Shown here: positions 10,416 to 19,520 of the stretch, one piece after another
How positions within the stretch are numbered: position 1 is the stretch's first letter
How the letters are laid out: each line of letters opens with the position of its first letter
Assembly: GCA_029378245.1 (NCBI GenBank)
Contig: JARKIF010000002.1
Coordinates: forward strand, 2,790,001 to 2,854,000
From: Roridomyces roridus
Taxonomy: Eukaryota > Basidiomycota > Agaricomycetes > Agaricales > Mycenaceae
Direction: 5' to 3'
Length of the DNA stretch: 64,000 bases
The notes under the pieces: generated by a model
The model's input: only the letters and a program-made list of their open reading frames with translations
Told to the model about the DNA's origin: nothing
Database searches by the model: none
Program-made: the position numbers and the translations under genes

Positions 10416-11449
10416 CTATTTTGCAGCAACCGCCTTGCCTTTGCCCTTCTTCATCACAATGCCCAGCGACTTTTTGCCCGAATCTGTCTTGGCCTTCTTC
10501 GCCGTGTGTATCGCATTCGTCTTGGAGGTTATGAGAGACCGCGCCGAATCGGGGAGCAAACTATGCAAGGAGGGCTCCATGTCGTCTGCTTTCCGCTTGA
10601 TGGTCACGACCGTCGGAGCCGGGACCTCCTCCCCGTCGGTGGGGGGAGTAGAGCTCGAGCTCGCCGTGGGCATAGTAACCTTGGAAAAGACCTCCCGTAC
10701 TTGTTGCTCGTCCTCTTCCTCCATCCGCTTCCGTTCGAGATCCTCCTCGTTCTCCAATTCCTCGATGCCTATTCGTGCAAGAAGGTCAACTGAGGTGGTG
10801 TTGCCGACACGCTCATTTCTAGCGTTCCGTGCCCGGATGTCTTGCAGCGCGTCGAGGATGTCCATTTCGCGCTTCGAGTCGGTCGTCCGGTTCTCCAGAA
10901 CCTTCATTGGGTTGTTCTCCTCTTCTTCCAGCTTTGCCAGCCGGTCAATCTCTTCGGTCTCCTGCTCGTCTCGCCAGGGCTCAAAGTTCCGAGATGCACC
11001 ATGCTCTGCAGCGTAGTCCGTGTTTTTAGGGTCCGTTTTGAAAGTGATCTCGGCCGAACACAATGTGCTGTCCAGACTTTAACATTCGAGAAACCAGACA
11101 GGGCCAAGGGACGCACCATTTAATGTAGAAACGAAATATCTTGATGCCATAGTAGTCTTCCCCATCAACAGTCTCCTTGCGAGCGTTAAACTTCTTGCCT
11201 TTGTAGATATACTCGCCACAAGTGTTACATCGCCTGTTGAATGTCAGCCAAAAGTTCGAAAGAACAAGCATTGCGCACATAGAGAACGGGGCCATGAGAC
11301 GAACGACTTGCTGCGAGTTCTTTGGGCCGCGTCGCCTCGGAATGAGATCCGGGTCGAAATCCGGCGGGAAGTATTTGTTGAGAACTGTGGCATAGTTAAG
11401 TGGAGTGGAATGGCCAGGAGAGTGTCGGCGTACCTTTACGCTCAGCCAT
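10416..11449 (-). CDS. YJU2: Splicing factor YJU2 (CWC16/CCDC94 family), 296 aa
   Basis: Four exons: 11449-11434, 11384-11279, 11233-11117 and 11067-10416 (introns of 49, 45 and 49 nt). The conserved start is [17 protein letters not shown], followed by [11 protein letters not shown] four-cysteine zinc site is formed by RCNTCGEY and KCTLCSAEI, with the family segment [10 protein letters not shown] between them and [11 protein letters not shown] after. The rest is acidic and helical, ending in a basic Lys-rich tail. YJU2 joins the spliceosome around the first catalytic step with the Prp19 complex. The first exon codes for only 16 bases, so simple ORF calls miss the true N-terminus. Confidence 0.95.
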
Positions 11450-12476
11450 GTTGGTGACTGGTTTGAGGAAGAAGTAATGGCTTAGGTAAGTTGGTGATGG
11501 GCGCTTCTCTCTCTCTGCGTCCTCAATGATTCTGAACCCATTGCTCTCTTGTCATGCTTTCAAACCGAATTCACGTCCATGAATCAGAGCTGATCGAAAT
11601 CGGTACAATGCACGTCGATGAATCAGAATTCTTCGAAGTCGGTACGCACTCGGCGCAGAAGACGCGATATAAGATCCCAGCAAATTCGCAGAGTTCATAG
11701 TTCAAGCTCGACGCACAAACGAGTCAATTCCGACTCAGCTCGACAGCCAACATCAGGATCTCTGGCACTACTGGGTTTAGTTTCCTCATCACCATTGGAA
11801 GCATGAAATTTGACGAGCCCTGGTTTGCCAGGAGTATCTATTGAAGGCAAATTAACCACAGAAATGCTTTCCTTTCTTCTGAATCTTTCCGGCAGTGGGA
11901 TGGCTACCCCGATGAGCAGAATACGTGGGAGCCAATTGAAAGCCTCGACGGCTGCGAAGATCTCCTTCGGAGGTTTTGGGACCATCTCCCCTTGGGCACC
12001 CTCCACATAAATGCGCCATGCATCGTTTCTGCGAGCGCAGCCTGGATCGGTATATCTTTCCTCTCATAATTTCCTGGTCTTGCTTCTGACCAGAGACACA
12101 GCCGAGGAGAAGGCTCGTTCTCTACCCGAGGAAGAACGATCTCGGGATTCAGAGGAGACATCAACAAAACAGGTCCATTTCCATGAGACCTTGCCGTCAG
12201 TTCTTGCGCCCGTGGACGAGGAATTGAGCCGTATCCCCACATTCGTCCCGGACGACAACACGCCGGTACGAAACGCCTGCGGGGACTTGTGGCTCCCTGT
12301 TCCTCGCGAAGATACCTTGTGAGTGCATTGTCATGCCTTGACCGCGAGGAGCTCATCTCGAGTAGTGGCACCCAGATGGATGATTTCGGCGACTATTTCA
12401 ACCGGATTAATTCTACATAGCTATTCCTTTGTATCTACTTTACTCCTACATACGCAAGCATATCTATCTCCCCGCC
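11450..12476. other. Gene-free or decayed stretch upstream of YJU2
   Basis: No confident gene. On the minus strand around 12345-12420 a short stretch reads NPVEIVAEIIHL..TTRDELLAV, like the start of an F-box protein, but frames break soon after. Two imperfect ~40-bp direct repeats lie at about 11574-11650 (each with ATGAATCAGA...TCGGTAC). Both strands have 60-150-codon open frames with no recognisable motif. Confidence 0.4.
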
Positions 12477-13643
12477 TTAACGTGCATGGTGTTGCGGAAG
12501 CCTGATCACATGTATCTCCGGCTTGCGAGAAACATACGGAGTTCTTCGACCCTGCCGTGCTTCAGGTACCGGATTAACTGGGGCGGACGTGAGGTGATCT
12601 TCCAATGCAGAGTCATCAAGCGTCGGTATCGGCGTTGGTAACTCGGAAAGCGAAGTTGGGAGCGAGGAGAGAGAGAATGAAGGCGACAAAGGAGGTGGAG
12701 CAACGGGGGCTGCGGCGCGTACAAAGTACTGCTTGGCCAGGCGCTCGTTGCGCTCACGATGTTTGGTCCACTTCAAGTTGCCGCCTTGGGCGGTTGTTGG
12801 CGGAGAATGCGGGGCAGGGATAGCCCGGGAGGACAGTGAAGTTGAGGAGGTATCCGTACCCAAGAAGCCAGAGGCACTCCAAAGAGCATGGTTGACGCCC
12901 AGTTGGGTGCCGCCAACTGTTCCAACGCCAGGGAAGGCTTGAAGCAGCGGCATTCGAGCACGCTCAACGGCTGACGGCGGAATACGGGGCATCGGCGGGC
13001 ATGGGGCGGTCTTGTATTGTACACCAGCCTTGCTTGGCATTTGAAGCTGATCCTGTGTGGGCGGTTGTTGGATAGTAAGCACCTCTGGAGGATCGGGCTG
13101 CTTAACATGCAGGCCCCAGCCAACCTCGTTGTGGGCTACGGGTGGATTGGCGAAAGAACGCATCTCCGCCTTGTGCAGTTTCTCCGAAGTCTTGCGGATA
13201 CGATGCTCGAGTAACATGGTAGTCCCCCAGATGCGACTGCCAATGACGGGCATGGTGCCGTTGGCCCGTTCGGAAGCACGGTAGTATAGACGCAGAGCTT
13301 CACGCAAACGACGCCATCTATCTGCCTCCGTTGTAGGACCATGTTGCAGCAGCCGGTCTGCAGCTTGCACGAGTCGGAGAGAGGGACCTCTGGGTGTGTA
13401 GTTGCGCTGTGCGTCCCTCCGTTGGACAGACTGGACGATAGCGTCAGCTTCACCCATGAGCTTGACGACGTCGCTGGGAACACGCATTTTGCGCCGATTC
13501 CACTTGCTGACATCCTTTTCAATCATGCGAAGAGCCCATTCACGCAGAGTCCCGTGTATGTGAGGACCGCGATATTGGGACTGCCATGAAGTGGTCGTAT
13601 GGAATGCTCGGGTAGACGCGGTCTTGAGAATCCACAGAGTCAT
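12477..13643 (-). CDS. Unknown protein with mitochondrial presequence, 388 aa
   Basis: One uninterrupted exon. The N-terminus (MTLWILKTASTRAFHTTT) is basic, Ser/Thr-rich and free of acidic residues, a likely mitochondrial targeting sequence. The next ~170 residues are helical and charged (RRKMRVPSDVVKLM, WRRLREALRLYYRAS). The C-terminal half is Pro/Ser-rich and probably disordered. Architecture suggests a matrix or mitoribosome-associated protein, but I do not recognise a family. Repeat copy 1 begins about 40 bases from its start codon, so its promoter overlaps or adjoins the repeat. Confidence 0.7.
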   Translation of the reverse strand: MTLWILKTASTRAFHTTTSWQSQYRGPHIHGTLREWALRMIEKDVSKWNRRKMRVPSDVVKLMGEADAIVQSVQRRDAQRNYTPRGPSLRLVQAADRLLQHGPTTEADRWRRLREALRLYYRASERANGTMPVIGSRIWGTTMLLEHRIRKTSEKLHKAEMRSFANPPVAHNEVGWGLHVKQPDPPEVLTIQQPPTQDQLQMPSKAGVQYKTAPCPPMPRIPPSAVERARMPLLQAFPGVGTVGGTQLGVNHALWSASGFLGTDTSSTSLSSRAIPAPHSPPTTAQGGNLKWTKHRERNERLAKQYFVRAAAPVAPPPLSPSFSLSSLPTSLSELPTPIPTLDDSALEDHLTSAPVNPVPEARQGRRTPYVSRKPEIHVIRLPQHHAR

Positions 13644-13679
13644 TTATCAGCGGCGGGAGACATGAAAGTAAAAGAGCAG

Positions 13680-15566
13680 TGAGAGGAAGAAGCAAGGAGG
13701 TGGTGCCGAATGGAGTTAGCGTTGATCATCATCTCTCAGGCTCTTAAGTCTTCCACAGGTCGTCTCAGGTCTTCTTGACTGCTGTCGTGCTCATCGCGAT
13801 TGGATGGAGCAAGATTTTATTCAAATACACGAACTAATACGCGTCGAAGAGAAAGAAGAACAAGCCCTGCAAGATTAAGTAACGTGCTATTGGTCGACCC
13901 GAAGACAAGGGTGCACGAGGGTTGCGAACCCACCCCCAGGAACCGCGCGCCTCGACAGCCCCCCCAGTCTGCATCTACATCTTCTTCAGTTGAAGGGCGT
14001 TGAAAGAGAGAGTGGAGGACATCAGTCGGTTGGTGAGGAATGGGGTCTAAGGCGGCCGGGTTGGTCCACCGTCACGTCTCGCGCGCCGCCTCGACCCCTC
14101 GTTTCATCGAAGGGGCCAGGCTGCGTTGGCTCATGCGTGCGACCCCATCCCTCTGGCCGCGAGCTATGCAAGTCTCCCGGTGACCCGCGCTCTCGTGTGG
14201 GGGAGAATGATAGGAAAGCACTGTGAAAGCAATACGAAAGCAACAATAGCAAAACAAGGTCAGTATCCCGTGGTCTTGAGGGCGGCCAGACTTCAAACTT
14301 GGATCAGCACGACGGGACGGCGGCAAGCGGAGGCACCTGGCGGGTTGCGGTTTGAGATAGATGTTGGTGGTAGGAAGGAAGGAGAGGCTGGGGATCGCAG
14401 GCTACGCGCCTCTATTTTATACCTTTCCTGTCCATTTTAATTAACATTCCCCTTTATCGCAGGCCGATGTGATTTTCTACCCGCCCGATCGACCCAACCT
14501 TGAGAACGTTGACCTTCGAACAGAGAGGACGTAGAGGACGTAGCAAGCGCGACTCTGCGGTGTCGACGATGAACGCGAAGGGCGGGGTCGGAAGCAGTCC
14601 AAACAAGGAAACGCCGTGGTCACAGCCACTGATACATGTGAGACTGCCCCGATGCTGTCATTCCTTTCGTCTGCTGTGACGAAGGACGACCACCATGCCT
14701 TGGCGCACCTCCTCCGTGTCTCCGCCGCCGCCGATATGACTCGTTCGATCGAGTTCCCGAGTAAAAAAAAGCCGGATGCGAGTTCGAGTAAAATGGAACG
14801 GAGACTCGATCGCGTCTATAAAAACAGGCCAACACACAATCCCTGTTTCTTCGTTACCACCAGTTGCTCCCCCAGGGGAGGTACGTTGCTCGCCCTCTCC
14901 ACCTCGCCATTCACTCACATCTCGTACAGCGACTGCACCAGCCAGGAGAAGATGAAGCTACACCAGCCGCCGACCCCAGCGTGTGCTCCCAACACCCTAA
15001 ACCTATCACCAACGCACCCTGGCACCACCGGCGCGCGGGGGCCATCCTCCGGCACTAGCGATGTGGTGGATCATCTCAGTGAGTTCCCAGCGCTTCTTCG
15101 CCTCGCCAGTGACTAACTCGCTCTTGCAGAAGCCCCTCGTCGTCGTGTCTTCGTGCGACCCTACCTCATCCCCCCTTTCCTCTCGCTGACTCGCCCGCTC
15201 AGGACAGAAACCCCACCGCGTCCAAGTGCTCGCCGCTGGTACGGAGGTCCCGACTCCTCGAGAAGGCTTCAAAACTGCAAGAGGGCCGCATGGGTTCGGT
15301 CGTCACTGGCGAGTCTCGTTGTTGCCCACCTCATTCTCCTCGCTCACTTCCACTCAGATGTCCTTTGGTCCACACTTCTTCTGCAGGTTGCGCCGAGGCT
15401 CGCTGTTCGCATGGCGACCTCTCTCGACGGCGCCGACGTCGTCCTCGATGGAGTTGGATTGGGTTGGTAGTTAGATACATGCAGGCTCAGTTGAGGGGTT
15501 CGGAAGATGAAGAAGACACGGAGAGGGAGGATCCAGGAGCGCGTCCGGGCTCAAGGGATCGAGTAG
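13680..15566 (+). repeat. Dispersed 1.9-kb repeat unit, copy 1
   Basis: About 1.89 kb is clearly homologous, in the same orientation, to 25736-27672, with substitutions and small indels throughout. The unit contains TATAAAAA at 14817, then two intron-like segments: 14881-14929 (GTACGT to CAG) and 15079-15129 (GTGAGT...GACTAACTC...TTGCAG). Both are matched in copy 2. A third intron-like segment starts near 15309 with a GC donor here and GT in copy 2. This suggests a rightward spliced pol II transcript. The exon between the first two introns is 149 nt here and 150 nt in copy 2, and one frame has a TAG here that is TGG there, so a shared protein is not evident. Both edges are approximate, and no terminal inverted repeats or LTRs were found. 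Confidence 0.8.
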
Positions 15567-15793
15567 TTTAGCCAACAGGCAGAGTACTCTAACGTCGCTG
15601 CAAGATAGATACTGTAGCCAGTCGGGCGTCGATGAATGCATCTTATAGTAGCCCCACATTCAGCTGAATCGAGAGTGGTCACGGCTGCATATACCGGGGA
15701 CGAGAAGGACTCGATCCACTCGAGGGAAAAATAGTCTTCACGAAAAGAAAACTGAATTTGAGAGTGACTACAGAAAACAGATGATATAGTACT

Positions 15794-16141
15794 TCACTTG
15801 CTCCTCCACCAAGGACTCTTGCCCTTCGGCTGAGCGGAAGGCAAGTGCGAGAAGAACGCCCGTTGGCAGGCGTCACAGTAGGCGGTGGAAATGGTCGTAT
15901 TCTGTGTACGGTCCGGGCCATAATACTACAGTTGGACGTCAGAACCAGAATGGTACCCCGAGTATAGTCGTGCCTGCACACAATTGAGCGAAGTGCATGT
16001 CGGAGGGTGTCTTGCCGACTTCTCGCACCACGGTGAACCACAGTCGTGTTTCGTGTCGTAGGTCGTCTTGAATAGTATGAGCCTACGCGTAGAGCACCAG
16101 TGCAGAAACGGTATACCACTATGTAGTGCCCACAGGCATAT
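15794..16141 (-). CDS. Small cysteine-rich hypothetical protein (5' end unresolved)
   Basis: Three exons, 16141-16117, 16066-15980 and 15925-15794 (introns of 50 and 54 nt), join in phase into a segment with ordered cysteines: YACGHYI, HDCGSPWC, PTCTSLNCYYGPDR, AYCDACQ, ending at TGA 15796-15794. From memory this resembles a recurring class of short Agaricomycete proteins with CGH and GPDR motifs and no known function. The spacing would suit metal binding or disulphides. I could not identify the first exon; an acceptor CGACAG precedes 16141, and a tiny exon ending GGAATACA at about 16199 would fit the phase. Confidence 0.5.
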
Positions 16142-16889
16142 CTGTCGCGAGAAACATTGAAGGAAAGCAGAGATAAAGAGAAAGAGGCGGGCGCGTACTG
16201 TATTCCGGAGCTATTTGAACGAGGTCAAAGAAGTAGTCCATTGGCAATTGGGAGCGGCCAGCCTACGTATCGTATTGGCACATTGGAGAGCGGGATGGAG
16301 GAACGGGTTTGTAAAGGTCTGGTGAGGCGATCGTCTTTTAACCCCCAGGCTTCCACCAGTGGAGTTAGATCGAGTCCAACGAAAGCAAGAAAACGAGTTG
16401 ATCTTGCAGGCATGTCGGTGCACGAGGCAATTCCGGTTTGATTGGACAAGAAACGAGAAATGGCCACGGTCCGTGGAAAGGTGATGGCGTCTGACTCTTG
16501 CCATGAAAACGCGGCTGCGGAGGGGCAGGGAAGGCCTTCCGCGTAGTTCCATTTCGGTTGTACTTGGGTAGGTTGCAACGAGCACGCTGATGACGCCGCT
16601 TTGGCGTGTCAACAGCTTCCCAGTGCACCCACAGAATCAATCCGGCAGGTACGGAAAGATATTACTGGACGAGCGCCAGGGAATGCGCCGGGTTGCAGGG
16701 CAGGTTAGTTCATCTCCTGAAGCGATGATAGAAGTGGACCCAGGTGACCGTGACTGTGCCGAAATTCAGCACGACGGAATCCAGGGCCTTGGCCTAGACT
16801 TGGTTTCATCAAGTTCGCCGCCCAAGGGCGTCAGGGAAGGTGTTGACGAAAGTGCGGGATCCACAAATTCAATGAAACCTGATGGTGAG
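16142..16889. other. Stretch between small Cys-rich gene and secreted-protein gene
   Basis: Holds the unresolved 5' part of the Cys-rich gene and a 117-codon minus-strand open frame (16225-16578) with no recognisable motif. An overlapping plus-strand frame (16590-17024) is antisense to the next gene. Nothing here is firm. Confidence 0.35.
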
Positions 16890-17688
16890 TCAGTAGTCTA
16901 CACACCCCAGAACGTGGTGGAGTTTGGAGGATTTAACGCCCTCCAAAAGAGGGATTATCAATGCGTCGAATGGATGCCGATTCCCCAAAGAGCGAAGAAA
17001 GCTCAGTTTCGCAGGTTTGAATGACGGCGTGTTTGATACCCGCAGGGAGGGCCGAGGCTGAAGGATATCCAGCTTTTGGCGCTTCATGCTATACTGCGGA
17101 ACGATCGAATACTTGGAGTGCAACAGCAGGCAAGCTCCGAGCCTCGCGAAAGTAGCAGAAAAACGGGGACATGGAGCCGACGCTTGGAAGAAAGATCTCA
17201 AGTTGGGACAAAAATGAACTGAAAAAATGTATTGAGAACGAGAGTCGTAATGCCAAACAAGTGCGGTAGGATACAAGTACACATGTAATTGAGGCCTTGA
17301 GGAAGAAAGAGGCAGGAGAAGCGACCGCCTGTGCCTCTTCTCCTTGGTTAGCTATGGGTTGAGCTGCAAGCGATGTGAGCGAATGCACAGTTTGGCAGCG
17401 AGAGCACGTACCTTGTTGAGAGGGAGATGCTGCGGATCTTGTTGTTTGTGGTTATAAGCAGAGGAAAAGGCGGCATCCACGAGGACGGATTGGAACGACA
17501 GCGGCCCAGCCCGGGCCGGATTCGAGCGTCGCAAGGGCAGAGAGCGGCGCGTCGGGAACGCGGCGCATGAGGTCCTCGACATGGGGCCATGAGAGTGGCG
17601 TGTCAGGGTGCGGCGTCGACGGTGGCAGAGGCGCAGCACGGATAGAGGACAGGAGCACGAGCGTCGCTAGTGCTGGCAGGATGAGCAT
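16890..17688 (-). CDS. Predicted secreted protein, 211 aa, unknown function
   Basis: Four exons: 17688-17481, 17429-17412 (18 nt), 17363-17283 and 17218-16890 (introns of 51, 48 and 64 nt); the sum is a whole number of codons. The N-terminus MLILPALATLVLLSS..AAP is a classic signal peptide. A Pro/Ser-rich stretch follows, then a Cys-containing segment (HFCPN, APCPRF, GACLLLH) and a basic C-terminal region. Splice sites and phases agree well, but the last exon lacks recognisable motifs and could be partly wrong. It diverges from the cupredoxin-like gene over a ~570-base shared upstream region in which I see no gene. Confidence 0.45.
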
Positions 17689-18258
17689 TTTATTGCCCGG
17701 GGGCGGTCGTTACTTGGTCGTGGAAGTCGTGAAAGTCGTAGGGTATCCAGAGAAATTTGGCTGTATAAGTGGCATTTTTGTAAAGAAAAGACCTTTGGGT
17801 AGCCTCGTGGTGGTGGTGGCAAGTAGACAGCATTTGTCTTGTTTGACGATTTTGATCAATCGCCATTCAACGCCCAACCTCTTTGACCCCCATATCTCCG
17901 GCTACTTACCTGAGAAGACGGGCAAGGGCCGCTGAGAGGAAGAATGAACAATCGGTGACGGGCTGTTTGCGGCCGCAGTACAGGAAAACCACCTGCTGCC
18001 CCCGCGACGCAATTCGAGTCGGGTCCCAGCTACAACTTCAAGCTTCAAGTTCTAGTTGGTCATGGACTTGCCCTCGGCACCAATGAGTACTAGTAAACCG
18101 TTGGCCTCGTTACTGCTTTATCTTCTGGAAGCGACTTTTGATGGACCAGCCGATAACAGGCATCCTGCACGTCATATCCGACTCATAGAAAAAAAAAGCG
18201 TGTGCGACTGCCAGGTTGTTGTTCTTCCTTCCCACCCACGCTCTCTTCACCGTCTGCG

Positions 18259-19124
18259 ATGCTCTCCGCTGCCCTCTCCGTGCGTGTGCCCCCGAAAGGT
18301 TATTCAAAAGGCTCAAAGTATCCCAGGTCTTCGCGCTCGTGAGCTGTGTCGTAGCAGCTTCGTCGACCAGTGCTGCTCCAGCTCAAACAACGCACGTTAT
18401 CACCGTTGCAAACAACCTCACCGCGACCAACGCGTCTGCCGTTTTCACTCCAGTGCGTCTCTTGCTTTGGCACTTTTCTCGTCTCAAATCGTTTCAGAAC
18501 GTCTTGACTGCGTCGCTCGGAGACACGATTGTCTTCAATTTCACCCAGGGCAACCACTCGTTCACCAGATCTGCATTCGACACTCCTTGCATCCCCTTGC
18601 AGCAAACCAACGCCTCGAGCATTCCTTTGAGCAGCGGCATTCGTGCCACTGCCAATGGAACGAGCAGCCAATATATCGTGACCATGAACCCCGACATTGT
18701 CAATCAGACAATTTGGTACTACGACGAGGTACGGGGTCGCGTCGCGCATTTTCGGATTTCGAAAAAAAAATTGACGTACTTTAAACAGGCGACCTGCGGC
18801 ATCGGCGGCGTTGGTGTGATCAACACGGGAAACGTCTCCGCGACTGACCAGCCGTACGACGCGTTTGTGGTATGTTCTTCCATTCCAGCGGACAGACAAC
18901 TCGAATTGAAATATTATTAGCGTAACGCGGAGCGTCTTAACGGGACTGCTGCCAGCGCGACTTCCTCCAGTCCTGCATCTTCCAACGCCAGCCCCACCAG
19001 CGGCGGTGGGAACTCTGGCCCATCATCGGGCTCCAACTCTGGCTCGAACACTTCTTCCGGCATGCGCGCCACCGTGCCCACGGTCTTGACCCTACTCGGG
19101 CTTGCAGCTGCACTTGTATTCTAG
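18259..19124 (+). CDS. GPI-anchored extracellular cupredoxin-like protein, 220 aa
   Basis: Five exons: 18259-18279 (21 nt), 18327-18452, 18498-18728, 18789-18869 and 18921-19124. A signal peptide spans residues 1-23, then one cupredoxin domain (HVITVANN..., GDTIVFNF, GNHSFTRSAF, ATCGIGGVGVIN), a Ser/Gly/Asn-rich linker, and a hydrophobic C-terminus (VLTLLGLAAALVF) that fits a GPI-attachment signal. It should sit on the cell surface. The first His (H69) and the Cys (C129) of a copper site are present, but the usual His and Met that follow the Cys are not (CGIGGVG), so copper binding is doubtful. About 400 gene-free bases separate it from the beta-glucosidase. Confidence 0.85.
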
Positions 19125-19520
19125 TTTATTAGGCTACAATTGTATACCCTTGTGCTCCATGTTGTTCTTGCTTGATTATACATACATTCTTTGCTGCGAT
19201 TGAGTTGGCCGTTCCCGCGTGGGACCTTGGGCCTTGATAACATTAAGTATAACACTATAACGCGTTGTTGCAAGCTGTTTACATCATGTCGCGTTTGATC
19301 ACACCGGCACACGGTGCGCGCTACGGCGGCCGAACGACTTCGAGCTCAATATCTCACTGGCCACTGAACATGTGCGCCTCAAGTTACGTTCGTCAACCGA
19401 CGCCGCAAGAACAAATTTCTCTTTTGCGACTGTCACTTGAGATTCCAGGTTTCCAGTCTAGGTCACCTGTTTCCCTCTCTTCAACTGTATAAACTGGCCA
19501 CCGTATTGTAAGTGCATCCA

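Noticed and set aside
16225..16578. 117-codon minus-strand open frame
   Set aside because: No recognisable motif, and it cannot be joined in phase to the downstream Cys-rich exons.
16590..17024. 144-codon plus-strand open frame
   Set aside because: Antisense to a spliced minus-strand model with a signal peptide; no motif and no splice context.
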